Source of the DNA: an uncultured Alphaproteobacteria bacterium
GTDB taxonomy: Bacteria; Pseudomonadota; Alphaproteobacteria; Caulobacterales; Parvularculaceae
Assembly: GCA_937895955.1 (NCBI GenBank)
Contig: CALAZI010000126.1
Span: 1-13,513 of the forward strand
Length of the DNA stretch: 13,513 nucleotides
Direction: 5' to 3'
Shown here piece by piece: positions 1 to 7,311 of this stretch (position 1 is its first letter; every line of letters starts with the position of its first letter). The notes beneath the pieces were generated by a model. That model was not told where the DNA came from, ran no database searches, and was given only the letters and a program-made list of their open reading frames with translations. A program made the translations under genes and the position numbers.

Positions 1-656
1 GGATAAAGCCGCTGCGTCGTCCACCCGCCGCCATCCTTGCGCAGGAACTGCAACCGGTCATGCAGGCGGAACGGCCGGTTGACCCAGAATTCGATCGCGA
101 CGGGCGCGAGGCGATAGCCGGACCAATGATCCGGGCGCGGCACCTTGCCGAGACCGAAGCGCGCGGTCTCGCGCGCCGCCGCCTTTTCCAGCGCAAAGCG
201 GCCTTCCAAGGGGCGCGACTGGTCCGACGCCCAGGCGCCGATCTGCGAGGCGCGCGCGCGCGTTGCGAAATAGGCGTCGGCTTCTTCCGCGCTTACCAGG
301 GCGACATCGCCGCGAAAACGAACAGAACGACGGATTGATTTCCAGTGAAAACAGAGCGCGGCCTTCGGATTGGCGGCGAGCTCGCGCCCCTTCGCGCTTT
401 CGGTGTTGGTGAAGAAGGTGAGGCCCGCCGCGTCGATGTCTTTCAGGAGCACCATGCGGACATTGGGGAGCCCGTCGGCGTCGACGGTCGCAAGCGCCAT
501 CGCGTTCGCGTCATTCGGCTCCTTCCTCTTTGCAAGATCGAGCCATTCGATAAAGAGCGCGAGCGGGTCTTCCCTGGTGAAGACCTCGCCCTGATCTTCA
601 TCGACCCTGTAGGCCTCGGCGGAAGGGCTTGGCGGGATGACGGGATTCTGGGTCAT
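1..656 (-). CDS. pdxH: Pyridoxamine 5'-phosphate oxidase (3' end at window edge)
   Basis: FMN-dependent cytosolic enzyme that oxidises pyridoxamine or pyridoxine 5'-phosphate to pyridoxal 5'-phosphate, the last step of vitamin B6 synthesis and salvage. The ATG at 656 opens a frame of 218 full codons that reaches the left edge. The last visible residues, RLY plus a partial Pro codon, match the usual family end, so only the stop is probably missing. Visible family blocks are RMVLLKD (67-73, FMN contact), FFTNTESAKG (81-90), QIGAWASDQS (138-147), HWSGYRL (177-183) and EFW..RPFRLHDR (189-201), which keeps the substrate-binding Arg197 and His199. Two positions depart from the consensus: RSVR at 110-113 where RQVR is usual, and Trp191-Val where Trp-Gln is usual. 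The gene is divergent from aroC across 89 bases. The family call is secure; normal activity is inferred. Confidence 0.95.
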   Translation of the reverse strand, partial: MTQNPVIPPSPSAEAYRVDEDQGEVFTREDPLALFIEWLDLAKRKEPNDANAMALATVDADGLPNVRMVLLKDIDAAGLTFFTNTESAKGRELAANPKAALCFHWKSIRRSVRFRGDVALVSAEEADAYFATRARASQIGAWASDQSRPLEGRFALEKAAARETARFGLGKVPRPDHWSGYRLAPVAIEFWVNRPFRLHDRLQFLRKDGGGWTTQRLY

Positions 657-745
657 GCGGCGTTCCGGCGTTTTCCTTTCAGGGAACAATCGTTCTATAG
701 GATCGCCCAGCCGATTCATAACCGCTTCGGCGCGAAGGGCGCGCA
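657..745. promoter_or_regulatory. pdxH/aroC divergent promoter region
   Basis: These 89 bases between two divergent housekeeping genes must hold both promoters unless aroC is leaderless. Seen: an inverted repeat GAAC-AATC-GTTC at 684-695, next to CTATAGG at 695-701. On the minus strand, TTATGA, a 16-base spacer and TATAGA make a plausible sigma-70-like promoter for pdxH. The plus-strand match is weaker. A GANTC site (GATTC, 713-717), the target of CcrM-type methylation in alphaproteobacteria, also lies here. Promoter positions are inference. Confidence 0.4.
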
Positions 746-1843
746 ATGTCGCATAACACGTTCGGTCATCTTTTCCGCGTGACGAGCTGGGGCGAGAGCC
801 ACGGACCCGCCATCGGCTGCGTTATCGACGGCTGTCCGCCGGGCATCGCGCTTGAGGCGGCCGACATTCAGGCCGCGCTCGACCTGCGCAAGCCCGGAAC
901 CTCGAAATTCGTGACGCAGCGGCGCGAGCCGGATGCGGTGAAGATTCTCTCCGGCGTCTTCGAGGACGATCGCACTGGCGGGCCGCGCACGACGGGAACG
1001 CCGATCAGCCTTTTGATCGACAATGTCGACCAGCGCTCGAAAGACTATTCCGACATTCGCGACAAATACCGTCCCGGCCACGCCGATTTCGCCTATGACG
1101 CGAAATACGGCTTTCGCGACTATCGCGGCGGCGGGCGATCCTCGGCGCGCGAGACGGCGTGCCGCGTCGCCGCCGGCGCCGTCGCGCAAAAAGTTCTCGA
1201 TCATCTCTATCGCCGCGTCGTCATTCGCGGCAGTCTCGTTCAGATCGGGTCGGTCAAAATCGATCGCGCGCGATTCGACTGGAATGAAACCACGGCCAAT
1301 CCGTTCTGGTCGCCAGATCCGGTCGCAGCGAAAGAGTTCGAAGCCGCGCTTGAACGCGCGCGCAAGGACGGCTCCTCGCTCGGCGCCGTCATCGAGATCG
1401 TCGCCTCGGGCGTTCCCGCGGGCCTCGGCGCGCCGGTTTACGGCAAGCTCGACGCCGAGATCGCCGCGGCGATGATGTCTATCAACGCGGTCAAGGGCGT
1501 TGAGATCGGCGCCGGCATGAGAGCGGCGGAACTCACGGGCGAGGAAAACGCCGACGAAATCCGCATGAAGCGCAAGAAGCCGCATTTCCTTACGAACAAC
1601 GCCGGCGGCGTTCTCGGCGGGATTTCGACCGGGCAGGACATCGTCGCGCGTTTCGCGGTGAAGCCGACATCGTCGATCCTGACGCCGCGGCGGACGATCA
1701 CAAGAGACGGCGAGGAAACCGAGATCGTCACCAAGGGCCGTCACGATCCTTGCGTCGGGATCAGGGCTGTTCCGGTCGGCGTCGCGATGATGGCCTGCGT
1801 CCTCGCCGACCAGGCGCTTCGTCACAAGGCGCAGTGCGGATGA
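746..1843 (+). CDS. aroC: Chorismate synthase
   Basis: Converts 5-enolpyruvylshikimate 3-phosphate to chorismate, the last step of the shikimate pathway. It needs reduced FMN and acts as a cytosolic tetramer. The 365-residue product has the full family length. All three family signatures are present: GESHGPAIGCVIDGCPPG (16-33, with catalytic-type His19), RPGHADF followed by KYG..DYRGGGRSSARET (109-137), and GGVLGGISTGQ to KPTSS (288-310). The start ATG gives the usual N-terminus MSHNTFGHLFRVT; there is no strong Shine-Dalgarno sequence. The gene is divergent from pdxH. Its stop codon overlaps the start of the following hydrolase (ATGA, 1840-1843), so the two are probably co-transcribed. The pdxH-aroC association is familiar in alphaproteobacteria, often with fabI in between. 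Confidence 0.98.
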   Translation: MSHNTFGHLFRVTSWGESHGPAIGCVIDGCPPGIALEAADIQAALDLRKPGTSKFVTQRREPDAVKILSGVFEDDRTGGPRTTGTPISLLIDNVDQRSKDYSDIRDKYRPGHADFAYDAKYGFRDYRGGGRSSARETACRVAAGAVAQKVLDHLYRRVVIRGSLVQIGSVKIDRARFDWNETTANPFWSPDPVAAKEFEAALERARKDGSSLGAVIEIVASGVPAGLGAPVYGKLDAEIAAAMMSINAVKGVEIGAGMRAAELTGEENADEIRMKRKKPHFLTNNAGGVLGGISTGQDIVARFAVKPTSSILTPRRTITRDGEETEIVTKGRHDPCVGIRAVPVGVAMMACVLADQALRHKAQCG

Positions 1844-2844
1844 AAATGATGAAACGCCTATTCGCCGCCGCCCTCGTCATTTTTGTCGTCGCCTTCGCCG
1901 CCGCATTCTTGGGCCTTCGAACGCCGGATACGGATCGCGAGGAAATGATCGCGAAATATGGCGGGGCCGACGTCATGTTCGCCGACGGCGCGGGCGGCAT
2001 GCGCGTTCACTGGCGCGACGAGGGATGCCGCACCTGTCCGGCGCTGATCCTCCTGCACGGATCGAACGCCAGCCTTCACTCATGGGGGCCGCTCGTCGAA
2101 CGGCTCGGCGGCGAATACCGCATCATCACCTATGACCAGCCGGGCCACGGTCTCACCGGCGCGCATCCGCGCGACGATTATTCGGCGGCCGGCATGTTCG
2201 AGGCGCTGAACGCGGTCGCCAACGCCGCGCGTCTCGACCGCTTTTTCCTCGGCGGCAATTCGATGGGCGGCTGGGTTTCGTGGCGTTACGCGCTCGCCTA
2301 TCCCGAGCGCGTCGACGGCCTCATTCTCATTGACGCGGCCGGCGCGCCCTTGCGCGCGGGCGAGGAAGCGCCGCCGCTCAATCTCGGCTTTCGCATGATG
2401 CGCAATCCGTTTCTGCGGCCGATCGTCGAACATGTGACGCCGCGGCGCCTTGTCGAAAAATCGCTGCGCCAAACCGTCTCGAACGATGAATTCATCACAG
2501 ACGAGGTCATCGACCGCTATTGGGAATTGTTGCGCTTTCCGGGCAATCGCCGCGCCAGCGTCATCCGGGCCGTAACCGATCGCGAGCCGGCTGTTTTTGA
2601 AAAGATCGGCGGGATCACAGCGCCGACCCTGATCATCTGGGGCGCGGAAGACAAATTAATCCATGCGAGCGCGGCGGAAACCTTTCGGGAAAACATCGTC
2701 GGCGCTGAGGTCGTCATATTCGACGCCGTCGGCCATGTGCCGATGGAGGAGGCGCCGACCAAAACCGCGAATGCGATCGGACGGTTTCTGGAATCGCAAT
2801 TGCCGCAAGCGGTCGATTCGTTGAAGCTTGAAGGTCCGCAATAG
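1840..2844 (+). CDS. Membrane-anchored alpha/beta hydrolase
   Basis: An alpha/beta-hydrolase-fold protein of 334 residues with unknown substrate. A basic start (MKMMKR) and a hydrophobic run at about 7-26 form an uncleaved anchor or signal, with the enzyme domain predicted outside the inner membrane. The fold motifs are clear: oxyanion-loop HG at 73-74 (LILLHGSNAS), nucleophile elbow GNSMGG with Ser141, acid Asp271 (WGAEDKLI) and His299 (AVGHVPMEE). Cys63 and Cys66 (GCRTCP) could form a periplasmic disulfide. The start is the ATG at 1840 in an ATGA overlap with the aroC stop, although ATG codons at 1846 and 1849 are also possible; upstream in-frame sequence is aroC coding and is rejected. The overlap suggests translational coupling, but nothing links the function to chorismate. 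Related proteins include haloalkane dehalogenase-like and ester or lactone hydrolases; the substrate cannot be chosen from sequence. Confidence 0.93.
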   Translation: MKMMKRLFAAALVIFVVAFAAAFLGLRTPDTDREEMIAKYGGADVMFADGAGGMRVHWRDEGCRTCPALILLHGSNASLHSWGPLVERLGGEYRIITYDQPGHGLTGAHPRDDYSAAGMFEALNAVANAARLDRFFLGGNSMGGWVSWRYALAYPERVDGLILIDAAGAPLRAGEEAPPLNLGFRMMRNPFLRPIVEHVTPRRLVEKSLRQTVSNDEFITDEVIDRYWELLRFPGNRRASVIRAVTDREPAVFEKIGGITAPTLIIWGAEDKLIHASAAETFRENIVGAEVVIFDAVGHVPMEEAPTKTANAIGRFLESQLPQAVDSLKLEGPQ

Positions 2845-2866
2845 GCGCCGCGCGACCGCTGGGCGA

Positions 2867-4153
2867 TCAGGGCTTTTTCCTGAAAACGCCGACGAGTTCG
2901 ACATGCGAAGAATAGACGAACTGGTCGACCGGCGTCGCCGCATCCAGAGCATAGCCGGCGTCGGCGAGAATGCGCGCATCGCGCGCAAAAGTCGCCGGAT
3001 TGCAGGAAACGCCGATGACGAGCCGAACGCCGCTCGCCGCGATTTCGCGCGCCTGATCGGCGGCGCCGGCGCGCGGGGGATCGAAAACGACCGCGTCAAA
3101 GCCCTTCAGCTCTTTCGCCGTCAGCGGCCGTTCGAAGAGATCGCGCATTTCGGCTTTCACCGGATTGACGGCGACGCCGGTCCGCTGCGCGTCGGCGGCG
3201 GCCTTGCTGAGAGCGGCGATGGAGCCGGCGTCGGAATCAAACGCCGAAACTGTCGCGTCTTTCGCCAGCGGCAAGGAGAAAGTTCCGCATCCTGAAAACA
3301 GGTCTGCGATCTTTTTCGCGCCAGACGCCGCCTTGCGAACCAGATCAATGAGCGCCGTCTCGCCTTCCCGGCTCGCCTGCAAAAATCCGCCGGGCGGCGG
3401 CGTCACTGAAATTTCGGAGAAAGAAACGACCGGCGTCGCGAGCGAGGCGACCGGTTCGCCATTGAAGGAAAGCCGGATGACATTCGCGGCGCGCATCAAG
3501 GAAAGCAAATCGATCAGAGCGCGTCCGCGCGGTTCATCAGGCGAGGCTGCTGAAACCGTCGCGTCAAGGCCGTTGTCGCACAGCGTGACCGCGAGATCGA
3601 AAGCGTCCGATCCGACTTTCGCGGCGAGCGCGCGCAGGGCCGGCAGGCGTTTCAGGAGTTCCGGATGAAGGATGAGGCAATCCTCGATTTCCTCAATCGC
3701 CGCCGAACGTCGCGCATTAAATCCCAGCGCTCCGCGCTCGCGCAGCTTTTTGACGGCGAATGTCGCGCGTCGCCGCGTCGCCGCCGGCGTCTCGATGAGA
3801 TCGCCGACAATCGACGCATCGAAACCTTCGCGCGCCAGCGCATCGACGACGCGCTGACGCTTCCAGTCGCGATAAAAGCCGCGCGTCACATGCTGCAAGG
3901 CGCAGCCGCCGCAACGCCCGTAATGGCGGCAAGGCGCTTCGGCGCGAACGGGGCTCGGCTCCTTCAGCCCGATCAGGGCGCCGCGATCGTCGCGCGCCTC
4001 AATCTCGGCGACGTCGCCCGGCGCAGTCAGCGGAACGAAGATGCGCGCGCCGTCGACAAGCGCGACGCCGTCGCCGCCGGCCGCGATATGGTCGATGCGC
4101 GCCAGAAGGCGGCGCGGCGGCGGTTTCGGCCTATGCTGATTTCGCCGCGCCAA
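2867..4153 (-). CDS. TrmA/RlmD-family 23S rRNA (uracil-5-)-methyltransferase
   Basis: SAM-dependent RNA methyltransferase of the RlmC/RlmD/TrmA family, which makes 5-methyluridine; RlmD-type action on 23S rRNA is the likeliest role. Length is 428 residues. In order: a TRAM-type beta domain (about 14-65), four cysteines for a 4Fe-4S cluster (C75-x5-C81-x2-C84 and C159), FLQA with Gln260, SAM loop DLFSGCGTF (284-292), FDPPRAGA (357-364), catalytic Cys384 in VSCNPATFARD, and the general base Glu419 in SSHVELVG. The start is a TTG: a stop codon lies immediately upstream in frame, no ATG exists nearby downstream, and AAGGA lies 8 bases before it. It overlaps the end of tlyA by 23 bases, so the two rRNA modifiers are surely co-expressed. 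It converges with the hydrolase across a 22-base gap with no clear terminator. The exact target base is inference. Confidence 0.95.
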   Translation of the reverse strand: MARRNQHRPKPPPRRLLARIDHIAAGGDGVALVDGARIFVPLTAPGDVAEIEARDDRGALIGLKEPSPVRAEAPCRHYGRCGGCALQHVTRGFYRDWKRQRVVDALAREGFDASIVGDLIETPAATRRRATFAVKKLRERGALGFNARRSAAIEEIEDCLILHPELLKRLPALRALAAKVGSDAFDLAVTLCDNGLDATVSAASPDEPRGRALIDLLSLMRAANVIRLSFNGEPVASLATPVVSFSEISVTPPPGGFLQASREGETALIDLVRKAASGAKKIADLFSGCGTFSLPLAKDATVSAFDSDAGSIAALSKAAADAQRTGVAVNPVKAEMRDLFERPLTAKELKGFDAVVFDPPRAGAADQAREIAASGVRLVIGVSCNPATFARDARILADAGYALDAATPVDQFVYSSHVELVGVFRKKP

Positions 4154-4874
4154 TCAGGAATTCCTTGTTTCCGTCGCCGCCCTCGATCGGGCTTTCGATG
4201 ACGCCGATCGGCGCCCAGCCCGCTTCCCTAAGCCTTTCGCCAATCGCGTCGGTCAAGGCGGCGAGTTCCGCCGCGCTCGCTTTCACGATCCCGCCCTTGC
4301 CGATTTTCTCCGGGCCAAGCTCGAATTGCGGCTTGATGAGCGCGACGAGCAAGGCCTGCGGCGCGGCGAGCGCCATGGCGAAGGGAAGCGCTTTCATCAG
4401 GCTGATGAAGCTGACGTCGCAGACGATGATTTCGACAGCGTCCGGAACAAGCGCGCGCGACAAATCCCTCGCATGGGTCTTTTCAAGATTAACGACGCGC
4501 GGATCGTCGCGCAGCAACGCATGCAGCTGGCCGGTTCCGACATCGACGGCGTAGACCTTCGCCGCGCCCGCTCTCAACAGGACTTGCGTGAATCCGCCGG
4601 TTGAAGCCCCGAGATCAAGGCAGGTCTTTCCTGCCGGATCGACGCCGAACGCGAGAAGCGCGCGATCAAGTTTCAATGCGCCGCGCGAAACGTAATCATG
4701 GACGTCGCCCGCAACATTGATCGTCTCAGCGTCGGCGATCATCGCCGCCGGCTTGTCGACGACGGCGCCGCCGACGCGGACGAGCCCGGCCCTGATCGCG
4801 CCTTGCGCCCGCGCGCGCGAAGAGAACGCGCCGCGCTCGACAAGCAATTGATCAAGGCGCGTTTTGCCGCTCAT
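4131..4874 (-). CDS. tlyA: TlyA family rRNA 2'-O-methyltransferase
   Basis: S4-domain plus RrmJ-fold protein of 247 residues. The family methylates cytidine 2'-OH in 23S rRNA (C1920) and, in longer members, also 16S rRNA (C1409); the old name hemolysin A is historical. Seen: an S4 RNA-binding domain at about 4-60 (RLDQLLVERGAFSSRARAQ), YVSRGALKLDRAL (61-73), SAM loop DLGASTGGFT (87-96), CDVSFISL (152-159), LIKPQFE (179-185) and GNKEF (235-239). The K-D-K-E catalytic set is represented by Lys68, Asp153, Lys181 and Glu238. The ATG at 4874 overlaps the symporter stop (ATGA, 4871-4874) and has no Shine-Dalgarno sequence, so coupled re-initiation is likely. In-frame sequence upstream of it is symporter coding read in another frame and is not used. 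The length fits the shorter TlyA type, but which RNA it modifies is not decided by sequence. Confidence 0.94.
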   Translation of the reverse strand: MSGKTRLDQLLVERGAFSSRARAQGAIRAGLVRVGGAVVDKPAAMIADAETINVAGDVHDYVSRGALKLDRALLAFGVDPAGKTCLDLGASTGGFTQVLLRAGAAKVYAVDVGTGQLHALLRDDPRVVNLEKTHARDLSRALVPDAVEIIVCDVSFISLMKALPFAMALAAPQALLVALIKPQFELGPEKIGKGGIVKASAAELAALTDAIGERLREAGWAPIGVIESPIEGGDGNKEFLIGAAKSA

Positions 4875-6346
4875 GCGGATTGGGGCGTTGGGCGCTTGCG
4901 CTTTTCGCGCATGGCGACGGCGACGTACGCGATGATCGAAATCAGGATCGAATAAAGGAAAAAGCCGTCGATCGGCGCGACGTCGCCTGCAAGCACCGCC
5001 GCAAAGGCCTTTGACGCATTCATGCCCTGACCGAGCGCTTCGCGCATCGGCAGGACCATCAGAGTGACGACGTTGAAAGCGACGCAAACGAGAATCGACG
5101 TCATGGCGGCGCGCTGTCCGCCAAATCCCGATCTGAGGCCGATAAGCGTTGCGATCAAGATGCCGCCCTGGCCGAACACCGACGTCATGGCGAGCAGTTC
5201 GTAAATATCGGAGCCGCTCAACGCGACGACGAGCGCGCCAACACCTGCGGCGACCGTCGCGCGCCGGGAGTCGCGCAATTGGCGCTGCGGGTCGAGATGC
5301 GCATGGCGCCGCCCGAGAATGTTGATCGAAACGAGCGAGGATACGGCGAGCAGATTTGAATCGATCGTCGACAGGATCGCCGAAAACAGCGCGCCGATAA
5401 AAAATATCGACAGCCAGGGCGGAAGCGTCTCGATCGCCAGAGCGGGGATGAAATTATCCCCCTCGCCGCCCGGCACGATCATATGCGCGCCGACAAGGCC
5501 GAGCGTCACGGGAATGAGGCCGATAAAAAGATAAAGCGTCGCCGCGGAATAGCAGGCCGCGCGCGCGACGCCGGTCGAGCGCGCCGCAAGAAACCGCGCG
5601 ATCACTTCCTGCGTCACGATGCTGCCGAGAATGGGGATGGCCCAATTGTCGAGGCGCGAAAAAACGCTTTCTCCCGGCGCGACAAGGCGAAGCTGCTCCG
5701 CGTCAATCGATCCGAACATCGCTTCCAGTCCGTCGAACCGGCCCGCGACGGCGTAAAAAAGAACGAAGGCGCCGATCATCAGGAACACGCCCTGAATATT
5801 GTCCGTCGCGACGTCGCCCATCATGCCGGCGAAATAGCAATAGGTGATGACGGCGGCGGCGGAGACGAACAGCGTGATCAATCCCGGAATGCCGACAGCC
5901 GTCTCAAGGATCGCCGCAATCGCCAGCAATTGGGCGCCCGCCCAGATGACGGATATGATGACGCTGATGACGGCGCAGGCGAGTTCCGCGCTTTTGCCGA
6001 AACGGTCGCGAAAAAAGTCGGCGATCGTGACATAGCCTTTTTCCCGGATGGGCTTGGCGATCAGGATCGCCATCAACACAAGGCAGATGGCGTATCCGAA
6101 AGGCTCGGCGCGCGCGCCGGAAAGGCCGCCCTCGGCGATCGCCGCCGCTGAGCCAAGAATCGTTTCCGCGCCGAACCAGGTCGCGAATATCGACAGCGCA
6201 AGCGGCAAGACGCCGAGTCGGCCGCCGGCGATATAGTAATCCGCATCCGATTTCGCCCCGCGTCCGAACCAGACGCCGATCGCCATCTGGGCGATTACGT
6301 AGGAAAGGAGAAAAATCGAAACGCCGACCGGTGAAAGCTGATGCAC
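4871..6346 (-). CDS. Sodium:solute symporter (SSS family)
   Basis: Inner-membrane Na+-driven importer of the SSS family (LeuT fold), 491 residues and about 13 predicted transmembrane helices. Seen: an N-terminal helix from about residue 5, ATWFGAETILGSAAAIAEGG (55-74, a core family block in the first repeat), KPIREKGYVTIADFF (98-112) and FIGALFSAILSTIDSNLLAVSS (316-337). In the last block, Ser326 and Thr327 match the pair that binds Na+ in vSGLT. The tail after about 478 is short, basic and cytoplasmic. The start is a GTG at 6346 with GGAGGGG about 9 bases upstream. It follows the regulator gene by 69 bases and overlaps tlyA by 4 bases. The substrate is unknown; members carry proline, pantothenate, sugars, carboxylates or urea. 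The regulator next to it may respond to its substrate, which is an inference from position. Confidence 0.94.
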   Translation of the reverse strand: MHQLSPVGVSIFLLSYVIAQMAIGVWFGRGAKSDADYYIAGGRLGVLPLALSIFATWFGAETILGSAAAIAEGGLSGARAEPFGYAICLVLMAILIAKPIREKGYVTIADFFRDRFGKSAELACAVISVIISVIWAGAQLLAIAAILETAVGIPGLITLFVSAAAVITYCYFAGMMGDVATDNIQGVFLMIGAFVLFYAVAGRFDGLEAMFGSIDAEQLRLVAPGESVFSRLDNWAIPILGSIVTQEVIARFLAARSTGVARAACYSAATLYLFIGLIPVTLGLVGAHMIVPGGEGDNFIPALAIETLPPWLSIFFIGALFSAILSTIDSNLLAVSSLVSINILGRRHAHLDPQRQLRDSRRATVAAGVGALVVALSGSDIYELLAMTSVFGQGGILIATLIGLRSGFGGQRAAMTSILVCVAFNVVTLMVLPMREALGQGMNASKAFAAVLAGDVAPIDGFFLYSILISIIAYVAVAMREKRKRPTPQSA

Positions 6347-6415
6347 GCCGCCGCCCCTCCGTTGAGCAATGGCATACAGCCTTAAATCGCCAGCCGGATC
6401 AAAGGAAAATCGGCG

Positions 6416-7174
6416 TCAGCTCTCTGTTGCGAAGCGCTCGAAGAACGTCGCGGTTTCCTCATCCGCCGGATACATAAGCTCGATGCGGATTTCGCTCGCC
6501 TCGATGTCTTGCACCGCGCCGAATTGCGCGATCGCCGAAAAAAGCGACAGGCGCCGGCCGCCGATCTTCAATATCGTCGGGATCACCGCCTGGTTGAAAT
6601 CGACGCGGCCGATGTCGAATGCGGCAAGCCTTGGATGTTCCGCAAGGCGCGTCGCCAGCGCTTCCAACCTCTCATCGCCGCCAAGATGCGCAATCTCGGC
6701 CTTGAGGCGCGCCAGCGACAACAGCGCCGTTTCCTCCCAGTTTTCGACAAGATCGACAGCCGCAAGCAAAACCTCGATCATGTTGCCCGCCGGTCCGAGC
6801 GGGGAAAGCAGCGTGATCGCCGGCTCATTGGCGTCAATCAGGGTCCAGTGGCGGTCTATGGCGACGGCGGGAAACGGCGCGTGACGCTCAAGCGTGATCG
6901 AGATCGCCCGGCGGATCGGGGCGAGATCCGGGGCGTGGGCGGGAAGCGATGGAAACGCCGCGGCGAAGCCCGCCGCCTTCAGCGCGTCATTCGCCGCACC
7001 CTTCGGCATGCCGAGCGCGCCGGCGAGCCTGAGCACCATGCCGCGGCTCGGCGCCGAGCGTCCCGATTCAAGGAAGCTCAAATGACGCGATGAAACGCCC
7101 GCAGCCAGCGAGAGATCAAGCTGGCTCAACCGCCGCATTTGCCGCCAGTCGCGCAGGATCGCGCCGAATTCCAT
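6416..7174 (-). CDS. XRE-family regulator with MmyB-like ligand-binding domain
   Basis: DNA-binding transcription factor of 252 residues. The N-terminal helix-turn-helix at about 6-60 (LRDWRQMRRLSQLDLSLAAG, then VSSRHLSFLESGRSAPSR) is typical of XRE/Cro proteins. Residues about 85-250 look like the MmyB-like ligand-binding domain, with markers PFPAVAIDRHWTLIDANEPA (100-119) and a C-terminal ELMYPADEETATFFERF (232-248). The ATG at 7174 gives the usual family start (MEFGAILRDWR). A 21-residue longer form from 7237 has its Shine-Dalgarno sequence too close and would start inside the candidate operator, so I rejected it. The gene is divergent from a small membrane protein and lies 69 bases upstream of the symporter, so it may control both directions. 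The ligand is unknown. Confidence 0.9.
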   Translation of the reverse strand: MEFGAILRDWRQMRRLSQLDLSLAAGVSSRHLSFLESGRSAPSRGMVLRLAGALGMPKGAANDALKAAGFAAAFPSLPAHAPDLAPIRRAISITLERHAPFPAVAIDRHWTLIDANEPAITLLSPLGPAGNMIEVLLAAVDLVENWEETALLSLARLKAEIAHLGGDERLEALATRLAEHPRLAAFDIGRVDFNQAVIPTILKIGGRRLSLFSAIAQFGAVQDIEASEIRIELMYPADEETATFFERFATES

Positions 7175-7235
7175 TCTCGTCCGCTCGTCCGCTGTTTCGC
7201 CTGCCCTCAGATTACAGCCCCGGCGCAGCTTCGCC

Positions 7236-7252
7236 ATTACCTCCGGGGTAAT
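7236..7252. promoter_or_regulatory. Candidate operator palindrome for the XRE regulator
   Basis: A perfect inverted repeat, ATTACC-TCCGG-GGTAAT (6-base arms, 5-base spacer), lies roughly midway between the divergent regulator (start 7174) and small membrane protein (start 7312). A related third half-site, ATTACAGCCCCGG, begins at 7211. The AT-containing arms stand out from the GC-rich surroundings. XRE-family proteins bind such palindromes and often control their own gene and a divergent neighbour; binding here is inferred. Confidence 0.5.
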
Positions 7253-7311
7253 TGCCGCTGCGCACCCAATTGGAAGAGATATCGCCCGAACCCACAGAAC
7301 CGGAGCGCCTC

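Noticed and set aside
716..1825. Long minus-strand open frame (369 codons) opposite aroC
   Set aside because: Its translation is Arg/Asp/Ala-rich with no motif and lies fully antisense to an unmistakable chorismate synthase; such frames are common in GC-rich codon usage.
2845..2866. Terminator between the convergent hydrolase and methyltransferase genes
   Set aside because: The 22 bases are GC-rich but form no convincing stem followed by a T-run.
4875..5087. N-terminal extension of the tlyA frame
   Set aside because: It is symporter coding sequence read in another frame; the S4 domain start and the ATGA overlap point to 4874.
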